A DNA stretch of 5,775 nucleotides. Source: Deltaproteobacteria bacterium. Its GTDB lineage: Bacteria > Desulfobacterota > DSM-4660 > Desulfatiglandales > Desulfatiglandaceae. The stretch spans positions 1 to 5,775 of the forward strand of contig JAFDJF010000322.1 of the NCBI GenBank assembly GCA_019307645.1. Direction: 5' to 3'. The notes under the pieces were generated by a model that made no database searches, was not told the origin of the DNA, and worked only from the letters and a program-made list of their open reading frames with translations. The translations under genes and the position numbers were made by a program. Position 1 is the first letter of the stretch. Each line of letters begins with the position of its first letter. Shown one piece after another: positions 1-4,513 of the stretch.

Positions 1-1
1 G

Positions 2-1375
2 GAATCCGCGCGCATGGGCAAGAGGGTGGAACAGATCTTCCTGTCTTTTCCCGAGGTGATCTCCGTCTCCCGCACGACCGGCAGCGCTGAGGGCGGGGAA
101 CACCTTCACCCGGTGAACCACAGCCACTACAACATCGAGCTCGTCCCCCGTGAGGACAGGGATCGAGGTTTCGAAGAGCTGACAGAGGCCATGCGCAAGG
201 AGTTGATCAGGATCCCGGGCCTGGCCTACATCTTCGAGCAGCCCATCGCCAACAAGCTGGCCGAAATGATGACCGGGGTGGAGGGGGAGCTTGCAATCAA
301 GCTCTTCGGCGCCGATCTGCAGGTATTAAACGACACGATCGAAGATATCCGCAACGTCCTGGCTGATGTTCAGGGGGTCGCCGACCTCCAGATCGAGCAG
401 ACCTCCGGCATCCCCCAACTGGTGGTGGCCCTGGACCGGGAGAGGATGTCCCGCTTCGGGATCCCGGTGAGCGATGTGGCCGACATCATCGAGATAGCAC
501 TCAACGGCATCGAGGCCACGGACGTGTACGAGGCCAACCGGATCACGTCCGTGCTCATCCGGCTCTCCGAGAATTACCGCAGGGACGAAGAGGCCATCAG
601 GAACCTGCTGGTGGACGCGCCCAACGGCGAGCGGATCCCGCTGTCAGAGCTGGCCGACATCTCCAGAAGCGAAGGGCCCCAGACCATATTCCGCGAGGCG
701 CTGATGCGGCGCAAGATCATCCTGTGCAACCTGGTCGATCGCGACATCGTGGGATTCGTCAATGAGGCCCGGCAGAAGATCGCGGATGAGGTAAACCTGC
801 CGGCCGGGTATTTTGTCGTCTTCGGCGGTCAGTTCGAGAGCCAGCAGCACGCCATGCGTCACCTCACCCTGCTGATGCTGCTCGTCATCCTGATCATCTT
901 CGTGGTGCTGTTCTCCTCCTTTGGGTCGCTGTGGCAGGCCTTCCTCATCATTCTGAACATCCCCACCACCCTGGCTGGGGGCATCTTAGGATTGCTGATC
1001 GCGGGCGAATCTCTAAACGTCTCCTCCATCATCGGGCTGATCGCGCTCTTCGGCATCTGTGTCCAGAACGACATCATCCTTGTGGCCAAGATCAACGACT
1101 TCCGCCGCAAGGGCCTCGCCCTGCGGGATGCCGTCATCCAGGGCGCATTGACGAAATTCCGGCCCATCATCATGACGGACCTGGTCATGATCGTGGCGGT
1201 GCTCCCGCTCGCCCTGGGCGTATCCACGGGATCGGAGCTACACCGCCCGCTGGCCGTGGTCTACATCGGGGGTTTCTTCTTCGCCATCCTGCTCCGCCTG
1301 ATCATGGTGCCGCTTCTCTACGAAGTGCTGAGCAAGCTTGCGCGGCAGCCGGTCACCTGCGATGTGCCGGAATAA
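2..1375 (+). CDS. Heavy-metal RND efflux pump, CzcA/CusA type, inner-membrane subunit (C-terminal part, 5' end outside window)
   Basis: This is the proton-driven inner-membrane subunit of a tripartite metal exporter. The frame is open from base 2, so the ATG at 14 is internal and the gene continues upstream. About 457 of the usual 1,020-1,050 residues are present. Numbering from that ATG, residues 1-280 are the second periplasmic (porter/docking) region. It carries the family stretches FEQPIANKLAEMMTGVEGEL (75-94) and IKLFGADL. Five hydrophobic segments follow at about 283-300, 308-329, 338-359, 384-403 and 414-436, matching TM8-TM12. Family motifs in this part include GALTKFRPIIMTDLV and HRPLAVVYIGG. 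The QPIANK...EMMTGV segment resembles divalent-cation CzcA pumps (Zn/Co/Cd) more than Cu/Ag CusA, but substrate is not provable here. TM10 reads VQNDIILV where relatives usually have NG. The TM4 proton-relay residues lie outside the window. The gene is richer in G+C than its downstream neighbours. The family call is secure. Confidence 0.93.
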   Translation, partial: ESARMGKRVEQIFLSFPEVISVSRTTGSAEGGEHLHPVNHSHYNIELVPREDRDRGFEELTEAMRKELIRIPGLAYIFEQPIANKLAEMMTGVEGELAIKLFGADLQVLNDTIEDIRNVLADVQGVADLQIEQTSGIPQLVVALDRERMSRFGIPVSDVADIIEIALNGIEATDVYEANRITSVLIRLSENYRRDEEAIRNLLVDAPNGERIPLSELADISRSEGPQTIFREALMRRKIILCNLVDRDIVGFVNEARQKIADEVNLPAGYFVVFGGQFESQQHAMRHLTLLMLLVILIIFVVLFSSFGSLWQAFLIILNIPTTLAGGILGLLIAGESLNVSSIIGLIALFGICVQNDIILVAKINDFRRKGLALRDAVIQGALTKFRPIIMTDLVMIVAVLPLALGVSTGSELHRPLAVVYIGGFFFAILLRLIMVPLLYEVLSKLARQPVTCDVPE

Positions 1376-1386
1376 AGACAAGTCCG

Positions 1387-1414
1387 GCAGATCAGCTTAA
1401 TAGCTAAAATCTGC
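1387..1414. repeat. Inverted repeat downstream of the RND gene (weak terminator candidate)
   Basis: GCAGAT at 1387-1392 is exactly complementary to ATCTGC at 1409-1414, and AGCT occurs twice in the loop. TCCGG (1383-1387) and CCGGA (1421-1425) form an outer overlapping dyad. It lies 11 bases after the RND stop codon, where a terminator or mRNA-stabilising hairpin would be expected. No T-tract follows, so a classical intrinsic terminator is not supported. Confidence 0.3.
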
Positions 1415-1477
1415 AGAAATCCGGAAGGGGCGATACTATCAGGATCGAGTCGAGCGTATCCGGGAAAATAAATTAAC

Positions 1478-1506
1478 TTGCATTTTGCACATATGTGCGC
1501 TATTAT
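1478..1506 (+). promoter_or_regulatory. Sigma-70-like promoter for the DUF134/ATPase/NifX operon
   Basis: TTGCAT (1478-1483) and TATTAT (1501-1506) are separated by exactly 17 bases, a near-consensus arrangement. An overlapping perfect TATAAT sits at 1504-1509 but would need a 20-base spacer from the same -35 box. Transcription would start near 1513, giving a leader of about 24 bases before the ATG at 1537. A sigma-54 signature (GG-N10-GC) was looked for and not found. This differs from the sigma-54-dependent orp operons described in Desulfovibrio vulgaris. Confidence 0.62.
1487..1498. promoter_or_regulatory. Perfect 12-bp palindrome between -35 and -10: candidate repressor operator
   Basis: GCACATATGTGC is a perfect palindrome lying wholly inside the promoter spacer. 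It is preceded by a direct repeat of TTGCA (1478-1482 and 1485-1489, seven bases apart), so the -35 box itself carries a third half-site-like copy. A dimer bound here would block RNA polymerase. The obvious candidate ligand is the DUF134 helix-turn-helix protein encoded immediately downstream (autoregulation), which is an inference from position. Confidence 0.55.
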
Positions 1507-1536
1507 AATTTCAGTTCCGTTACAAAGAATAAAAAA

Positions 1537-2043
1537 ATGCCGCGGTCAAAAAAGGAAATATCCGTCCACAGCCCTCCTTTGTTCTCTGTCTACAAACCTG
1601 CAGGGATCAGGAGGAGCGCCCTCCAGCGGCTTCCCCTCGCCCTGGATGAATACGAAGCCATAAGGCTAGCGGATTACCTGGGTATGGATCACGCGGAGGC
1701 AGCTTTGGAAATGGGAATATCCCGTTCCACTTTTTCCCGTCTCATTGAGAGGGCACGCCGAAAAACCGCCCGATTTCTCATCGAGGGCAAGGAGCTCTGC
1801 ATCGAAGGGGGGAATATTCATTTTCGAGGCAACATCATTCGATGTCATGAATGTGGTCATATGTTCAATATAAGCATAGGAAAATCTATCTCCCAATGTC
1901 CGGAATGTCACTCCGGGAAGCTGCTCAATCTGGCCGGCGGATTTGGGCATGGCAGATGCTGTGCGGATAAAATCCAAGAGCAGAGTGAAGTGTCTCAAAA
2001 GAACGATTTAAGCGTTAATAAAGCAGGAGAAAATAATGACTAA
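1537..2043 (+). CDS. DUF134-family DNA-binding protein with C-terminal zinc-ribbon-like extension
   Basis: This is a probable transcriptional regulator of 168 residues. I chose the ATG at 1537 because DUF134 proteins typically begin MPR(P/S), and because the alternative GTG at 1495 lies inside the promoter palindrome. No clear Shine-Dalgarno precedes 1537. Residues 34-92 carry the DUF134 core: LDEYEAIRLADYLGMDHAEA, then MGISRSTFSRLIERARRK, a sigma-70 region-4-like helix-turn-helix, and finally EGGNI. Residues 103-124 hold CxxC...CxxC (C103, C106, C121, C124), a zinc-ribbon or metal-binding pattern, followed by a GFGHGRCC stretch (C141, C142) and a polar tail. Many DUF134 proteins stop soon after the HTH, so the Cys-rich tail suggests metal or redox sensing (inference). 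It heads the operon and its last 8 bases overlap the next small ORF. Proteins of this family are commonly encoded beside Mrp-like ATPases and NifX-like proteins in anaerobes. Confidence 0.88.
   Translation: MPRSKKEISVHSPPLFSVYKPAGIRRSALQRLPLALDEYEAIRLADYLGMDHAEAALEMGISRSTFSRLIERARRKTARFLIEGKELCIEGGNIHFRGNIIRCHECGHMFNISIGKSISQCPECHSGKLLNLAGGFGHGRCCADKIQEQSEVSQKNDLSVNKAGENND
2025..2029 (+). promoter_or_regulatory. Strong Shine-Dalgarno for the 35-codon ORF
   Basis: AGGAG lies six bases before the ATG at 2036, the best ribosome binding site in the operon. It is too far (16 bases) from the ATG at 2046 and much too far from the ATPase start at 2151, so it marks the small ORF as translated. Confidence 0.65.
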
Positions 2044-2143
2044 TAATGAATTTAACAATAGTTTCAGCGGCAATGGCGGACGCGGCCGCAACAAAGGGGG
2101 AGCTTTGGGCCCGAGCGGTTTGTGTATGTGTAATTATTGGTGA
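2036..2143 (+). CDS. Small Gly-rich/Cys-containing protein, 35 aa, probably a truncated member of an operon-associated family
   Basis: The ATG overlaps the DUF134 stop (ATGACTAA) and follows AGGAG by six bases, so translation is likely coupled. The product has an Asn/Gly-rich start, then GGRGRNKGGALGPSGLCMC and ends NYW. From memory of this neighbourhood in other anaerobes, short proteins of about 60-80 residues often occur here with a Gly/Arg-rich start and GP(G/S)GxCxCPxCG, followed by a second CxxC further on. Here the first two cysteines are present, the third is Trp (TGG, one base from a Cys codon), and TGA follows at once; the rest of the zinc/Fe-S binding part is missing. The stop falls within the ATPase ribosome binding site, leaving a 7-base gap. 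It may be a decayed gene, a short functional peptide, or a leader ORF coupling translation to the ATPase. Function is unknown. Confidence 0.6.
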   Translation: MTNNEFNNSFSGNGGRGRNKGGALGPSGLCMCNYW

Positions 2144-2150
2144 GAGATTA

Positions 2151-3017
2151 ATGAAAATTGCCATCGCCAGCGGCAAGGGCGGCACCGGGAAAACAACCCT
2201 CGCGACCAACCTGTCCGCCTATCTTTCTGAAGAGTTTGAAGTTGGTTTGGTCGATCTGGATGTGGAGGAGCCAAATTCCGGATTGTTCATCAAGGGGGAG
2301 CTGGTCCATAAAGAAGACAAGTACAAGATGATCCCTGAATGGGAACAGGATCCATGTACCCTGTGCGGATTGTGTCAGGAGGTGTGCAATTTTCATGCTG
2401 TCATACAGCTGAGCGATCAGATCATGCTGTTTCCCGAACTGTGCCACAGCTGTTATGCCTGCTCTGAATTGTGTCCGACATCCGCACTTCCCATGATCCC
2501 ACGGAAAATGGGAGAAATGAGGCATTTCCGGAACGGCAATCTGTCTTTTGTAGAAAGCCGGCTGGATATCGGCCAAGAGCAGGCCGTGCCCTTGATCGCA
2601 CAGACAAAGGAGTACATTGACACATATTTCTCTGAAAAGATGATCACATTATATGACGCGCCTCCTGGGACTTCGTGCCCCGTGATCGAAGTGGCTAAGG
2701 ATGTCGATTTTGTCATTCTTGTAACCGAGCCCACACCGTTCGGTCTGCACGATCTGAAGCTGGCAGTGGACACCATGAGAAAATTGGGAAAAAAATATGG
2801 AGTCGTGATCAATCGTCATGGAATCGGCAATGATGATGTACTGGACTTTTGTCAAAAAGAGAATATTCCTGTCTTGGCCAGAATTCCCAATGACCGCAGG
2901 ATAGCCGAGTTATACTCGCGGGGAGAGCTGATTTATAAAAAATTTCCGGAAGTCCAACACCAACTTATCAAAATCTGGGATCATATACGGGAATTGAAGA
3001 ACGGAATGTCCAAATGA
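2151..3017 (+). CDS. MinD/Mrp-family P-loop ATPase with inserted 2x[4Fe-4S] ferredoxin domain (first paralogue)
   Basis: This is a cytoplasmic SIMIBI-class ATPase (COG1149-like) of 288 residues. The start at ATG 2151 is chosen because GGTGAG lies six bases upstream and the product then begins MKIAIASGKGGTGKTTL. A longer frame from 2046 merely overlays the small ORF. Residues 7-15 are the deviant Walker A SGKGGTGKT with the signature lysine K9 that allows dimerisation. VDLDVEEPNS (34-43) is the switch I region. Cysteines 69, 72, 75, 79 and 98, 101, 104, 108 form two CxxCxxCxxxC [4Fe-4S] sites. YDAPPG (168-173) is Walker B/switch II, followed by CPV. FVILVTEPTPFGLHDLK resembles the adenine-binding/signature region. 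Family members act as Fe-S scaffolds or carriers; the homologous pair in Desulfovibrio belongs to the orange protein complex. The gene overlaps the next ATPase by 4 bases (ATGA), and the two probably form a heterodimer (inference). Confidence 0.93.
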   Translation: MKIAIASGKGGTGKTTLATNLSAYLSEEFEVGLVDLDVEEPNSGLFIKGELVHKEDKYKMIPEWEQDPCTLCGLCQEVCNFHAVIQLSDQIMLFPELCHSCYACSELCPTSALPMIPRKMGEMRHFRNGNLSFVESRLDIGQEQAVPLIAQTKEYIDTYFSEKMITLYDAPPGTSCPVIEVAKDVDFVILVTEPTPFGLHDLKLAVDTMRKLGKKYGVVINRHGIGNDDVLDFCQKENIPVLARIPNDRRIAELYSRGELIYKKFPEVQHQLIKIWDHIRELKNGMSK

Positions 3018-3907
3018 AAGAAATTGTTGTCATCTCTGGAAAGGGGGGGACTGGAAAAACGTCCATTACGGCCGCCTTCGCCTACTTGGGCGGAAAGGAT
3101 ATTGTAGTCGCGGACTGCGATGTGGATGCCGCTGATATGCACCTGCTTCTGCAGCCGGATTTTGCCAAGTCAGAAGATTTTTACAGCGGAGTTCTTGCTG
3201 TTATCAATCAGGAAGAATGTATCCGGTGCGGAAAATGCGCCGATGTCTGCCGCTTTAGCGCTATTCCGGTAATAAATGACGAATATCGAGTTGTGCCTCT
3301 GGATTGTGAAGGATGCGGATACTGCGCCCGTGTGTGCCCGACAGACGCCATCACAATGGAAGAACAGAATGTAGGCCAATGCTATGTATCGACGACACAA
3401 GCAGGAAATCCCATGGTTCATGCCAGGCTTGGGATCGGCGCGGAGAATTCCGGAAAGCTGGTAGCCAGAGTAAAAAAAGAGGCCAACCGAATTGCGGAAG
3501 AAACCAACAAGGATTTTGTCCTGGTTGATGGTTCTCCGGGCGTGGGCTGCCCGGTGGTATCTTCGCTGTCCGGGGCAAATTTTGTGGTTTTGGTCACAGA
3601 GCCCACCGTTTCCGGTCTGCACGATCTGAAGCGGGTTTACCAGCTGGTTGAAAAATTCCAGATTAAGGCCGGCTGTATCATTAACAAATCAGATCTGAAC
3701 CTACAAGTCTGTGGAGAAATTGAAGATTTCCTAAAAAAGTCGAGCATTGTTCACATATCCAATTTGCCCTACGATGAAACATTCACAGAGGCAATGACTA
3801 TGGGGCAAACCATTGTTGAATATGAAAATAGTGGTTTAGAAGCGGTGCTGACGAAGAGTTGGGAGCGCGTGAAAAAAATAACAAAATCAGGAGAAACAGA
3901 AAGATGA
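3014..3907 (+). CDS. MinD/Mrp-family P-loop ATPase with inserted 2x[4Fe-4S] ferredoxin domain (second paralogue)
   Basis: This 297-residue protein is a paralogue of the preceding gene, with which it shares an ATGA stop/start overlap. Only a weak GGAA lies upstream, so it depends on translational coupling. SGKGGTGKT (8-16) is the deviant Walker A, DCDVDAADMHLL (34-45) is switch I, and DGSPGVGCPV (172-181) is Walker B/switch II. Ferredoxin cysteines C69, C72, C75, C79 and C98, C101, C104, C108 sit at exactly the same residue numbers as in the first paralogue. This supports both chosen starts and an origin by tandem duplication. FVVLVTEPTVSGLHDLKR repeats the paralogue's conserved block. An extra cysteine is at 123. 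The likely role is ATP-dependent assembly, scaffolding or transfer of a metal-sulfur cluster together with the first ATPase, delivering to the NifX/ORP-like protein encoded next. That role comes from family and context, not from the sequence alone. Confidence 0.93.
   Translation: MKEIVVISGKGGTGKTSITAAFAYLGGKDIVVADCDVDAADMHLLLQPDFAKSEDFYSGVLAVINQEECIRCGKCADVCRFSAIPVINDEYRVVPLDCEGCGYCARVCPTDAITMEEQNVGQCYVSTTQAGNPMVHARLGIGAENSGKLVARVKKEANRIAEETNKDFVLVDGSPGVGCPVVSSLSGANFVVLVTEPTVSGLHDLKRVYQLVEKFQIKAGCIINKSDLNLQVCGEIEDFLKKSSIVHISNLPYDETFTEAMTMGQTIVEYENSGLEAVLTKSWERVKKITKSGETER
3889..3894 (+). promoter_or_regulatory. Shine-Dalgarno fixing the NifX/ORP-like start
   Basis: AGGAGA lies nine bases before the ATG at 3904. 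It supports this start over an in-frame upstream ATG at 3859, which would add a shadow of the ATPase C-terminus to the protein. Confidence 0.6.
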
Positions 3908-4242
3908 AAATTGCATTTACAACCAAAGGCACAGAATGGGATTCCATGATGGATCCACGTTTAGGAAGAACAGAATTTATTCTTCTCTTTGACGATGAGA
4001 CAGACGAATTTTCTCATTATGATAATCGATCCATCGAAAATGTAGCTCATGGGGCCGGCCCTCAAACAGTACAGAAATTGTTCGAGCTCAATCCCGATAT
4101 TCTGATAACAGGTAATGGTCCAGGCGGAAATGCCGCCGCCGTTTTAAGAAACACACCCCTTAAGATCTATATCGGAGCAGGCGAGATGACCGTGGAAGCG
4201 GCCCTTACCGCATATAAAAGCGGGAAATTAAGGGAATTTTAA
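3904..4242 (+). CDS. NifX/NifB-type dinitrogenase iron-molybdenum cofactor family protein (orange-protein-like)
   Basis: A single-domain protein of 112 residues, in the Fe-Mo cofactor-binding family (Pfam PF02579) that includes NifX, the NifB C-terminal domain, archaeal IssA-like proteins and the orange protein (ORP) of Desulfovibrio, which binds a Mo-Cu-S cluster non-covalently. Start MKIAFTTKG at 3904 overlaps the ATPase stop by 4 bases. Visible family features are DPRLGRTEFILLFD (17-30), DNRSIENVAHGAGPQTVQKL (40-59), the glycine-rich NPDILITGNGPGGNAAAVL (63-81), and the closing TVEAALTAYKSGKL. The length fits the roughly 12-kDa ORP. There is no cysteine anywhere, so a bound cluster would have to be held non-covalently or by His/Met/Asp; histidines are at 38 and 49. 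As the last gene of the operon it is the likely client of the two ATPases (inference). NifX proper is unlikely because no other nif gene is seen. Confidence 0.9.
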   Translation: MKIAFTTKGTEWDSMMDPRLGRTEFILLFDDETDEFSHYDNRSIENVAHGAGPQTVQKLFELNPDILITGNGPGGNAAAVLRNTPLKIYIGAGEMTVEAALTAYKSGKLREF

Positions 4243-4267
4243 TTACAATAGCCGTAAAAAGTTTCTC

Positions 4268-4293
4268 TCTTCCTTTTCGGGAGATATTTTTTT
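4268..4293 (+). terminator. Probable intrinsic terminator of the operon
   Basis: TCTTCC (4268-4273) pairs with GGGAGA (4279-4284) across a TTTTC loop, with one T-G wobble. It is followed by TA and seven T's. It begins 26 bases after the stop codon of the NifX/ORP-like gene. The stem is short, so moderate strength is expected. Confidence 0.55.
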
Positions 4294-4313
4294 CTTATTG
4301 GATTTGGTAAATA

Positions 4314-4328
4314 GGGTCCACTGAAAAA
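4314..4328 (+). repeat. Left terminal inverted repeat of the MITE-like element
   Basis: GGGTCCACTGAAAAA, preceded by the TA at 4312-4313. It matches the reverse complement of the right end except for CA versus TG at positions 6-7. Confidence 0.62.
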
Positions 4329-4425
4329 GTCATTTTCCCTCTATAATTCAGATGTGGGGCTTTTAAATGATGTACGGGAGTGGTTGGTGCGGAACATAAA
4401 AAAGCTGGGAAAAATCACAGGTCGA

Positions 4426-4440
4426 TTTTTCAGCAGACCC
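4426..4440 (-). repeat. Right terminal inverted repeat of the MITE-like element
   Basis: TTTTTCAGCAGACCC, followed by the TA at 4441-4442. It reads GGGTCTGCTGAAAAA on the minus strand. Confidence 0.62.
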
Positions 4441-4491
4441 TAAAGTATAGTTTTTAGCCTTATCTACTTTTATGATTGTCGGAACGAGAAT

Positions 4492-4508
4492 GCCTCCCGA
4501 AGGGCGGC
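4492..4508 (-). terminator. GC-rich hairpin just past the phosphoesterase stop (weak terminator candidate)
   Basis: On the minus strand GCCGCCCTTCGGGAGGC folds as two 3-bp G/C blocks around one G-A mismatch with a small loop, five bases past the stop codon. It lacks a following T-tract, so it may only protect the mRNA 3' end. The inverted-repeat element further on could also stop transcription from this side. Confidence 0.3.
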
Positions 4509-4513
4509 TTCCC

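Larger units (their letters stand above)
4314..4440. mobile_element. 127-bp MITE-like element (transposase-less IS relic)
   Basis: The element runs from GGGTCCACTGAAAAA to TTTTTCAGCAGACCC, which are inverted copies matching at 13 of 15 positions, the two mismatches being central and adjacent. It is flanked on both sides by TA (4312-4313 and 4441-4442), consistent with a 2-bp target duplication. Subterminal blocks recur on both arms in inverted order: CATTTTCCC near the left end and GGGAAAAATC near the right, then GCTTTT and AAAAGC further in. That pattern fits a deletion derivative that kept only the two ends of an insertion sequence. No ORF of useful size lies inside. TA duplication fits IS630/mariner-like or some IS5-group elements; I cannot name the family with confidence. 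Confidence 0.6.

Noticed and set aside
931..1407. 158-codon plus-strand ORF inside the RND gene
   Set aside because: It is Pro/Arg/His-rich with no domain signal, an out-of-frame shadow in GC-rich coding DNA.
1455..1500. Sigma-54 promoter ahead of the operon
   Set aside because: TTGC occurs twice, but no GG lies at the required 10-base distance upstream, so the -24/-12 signature is absent.
1495..1536. GTG at 1495 as the DUF134 start
   Set aside because: It lies inside the promoter palindrome, upstream of the predicted transcription start. MPR at 1537 matches the family start.
2141..2143. TGA as a selenocysteine codon in the small ORF
   Set aside because: Reading on gives sequence unrelated to the expected CPxCG continuation, and the TGA lies in the ATPase ribosome site with no suitable stem-loop seen.
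2046..2150. N-terminal extension of the first ATPase from the ATG at 2046
   Set aside because: The extra 35 residues are only the alternate frame of the small ORF, the Shine-Dalgarno is misplaced for it, and the P-loop normally begins within the first ten residues, as it does from 2151.
3859..3903. Start of the NifX/ORP-like gene at the ATG at 3859
   Set aside because: It would add 15 residues with no family similarity inside the ATPase gene. The ATG at 3904 has a proper ribosome site and an ATGA overlap.
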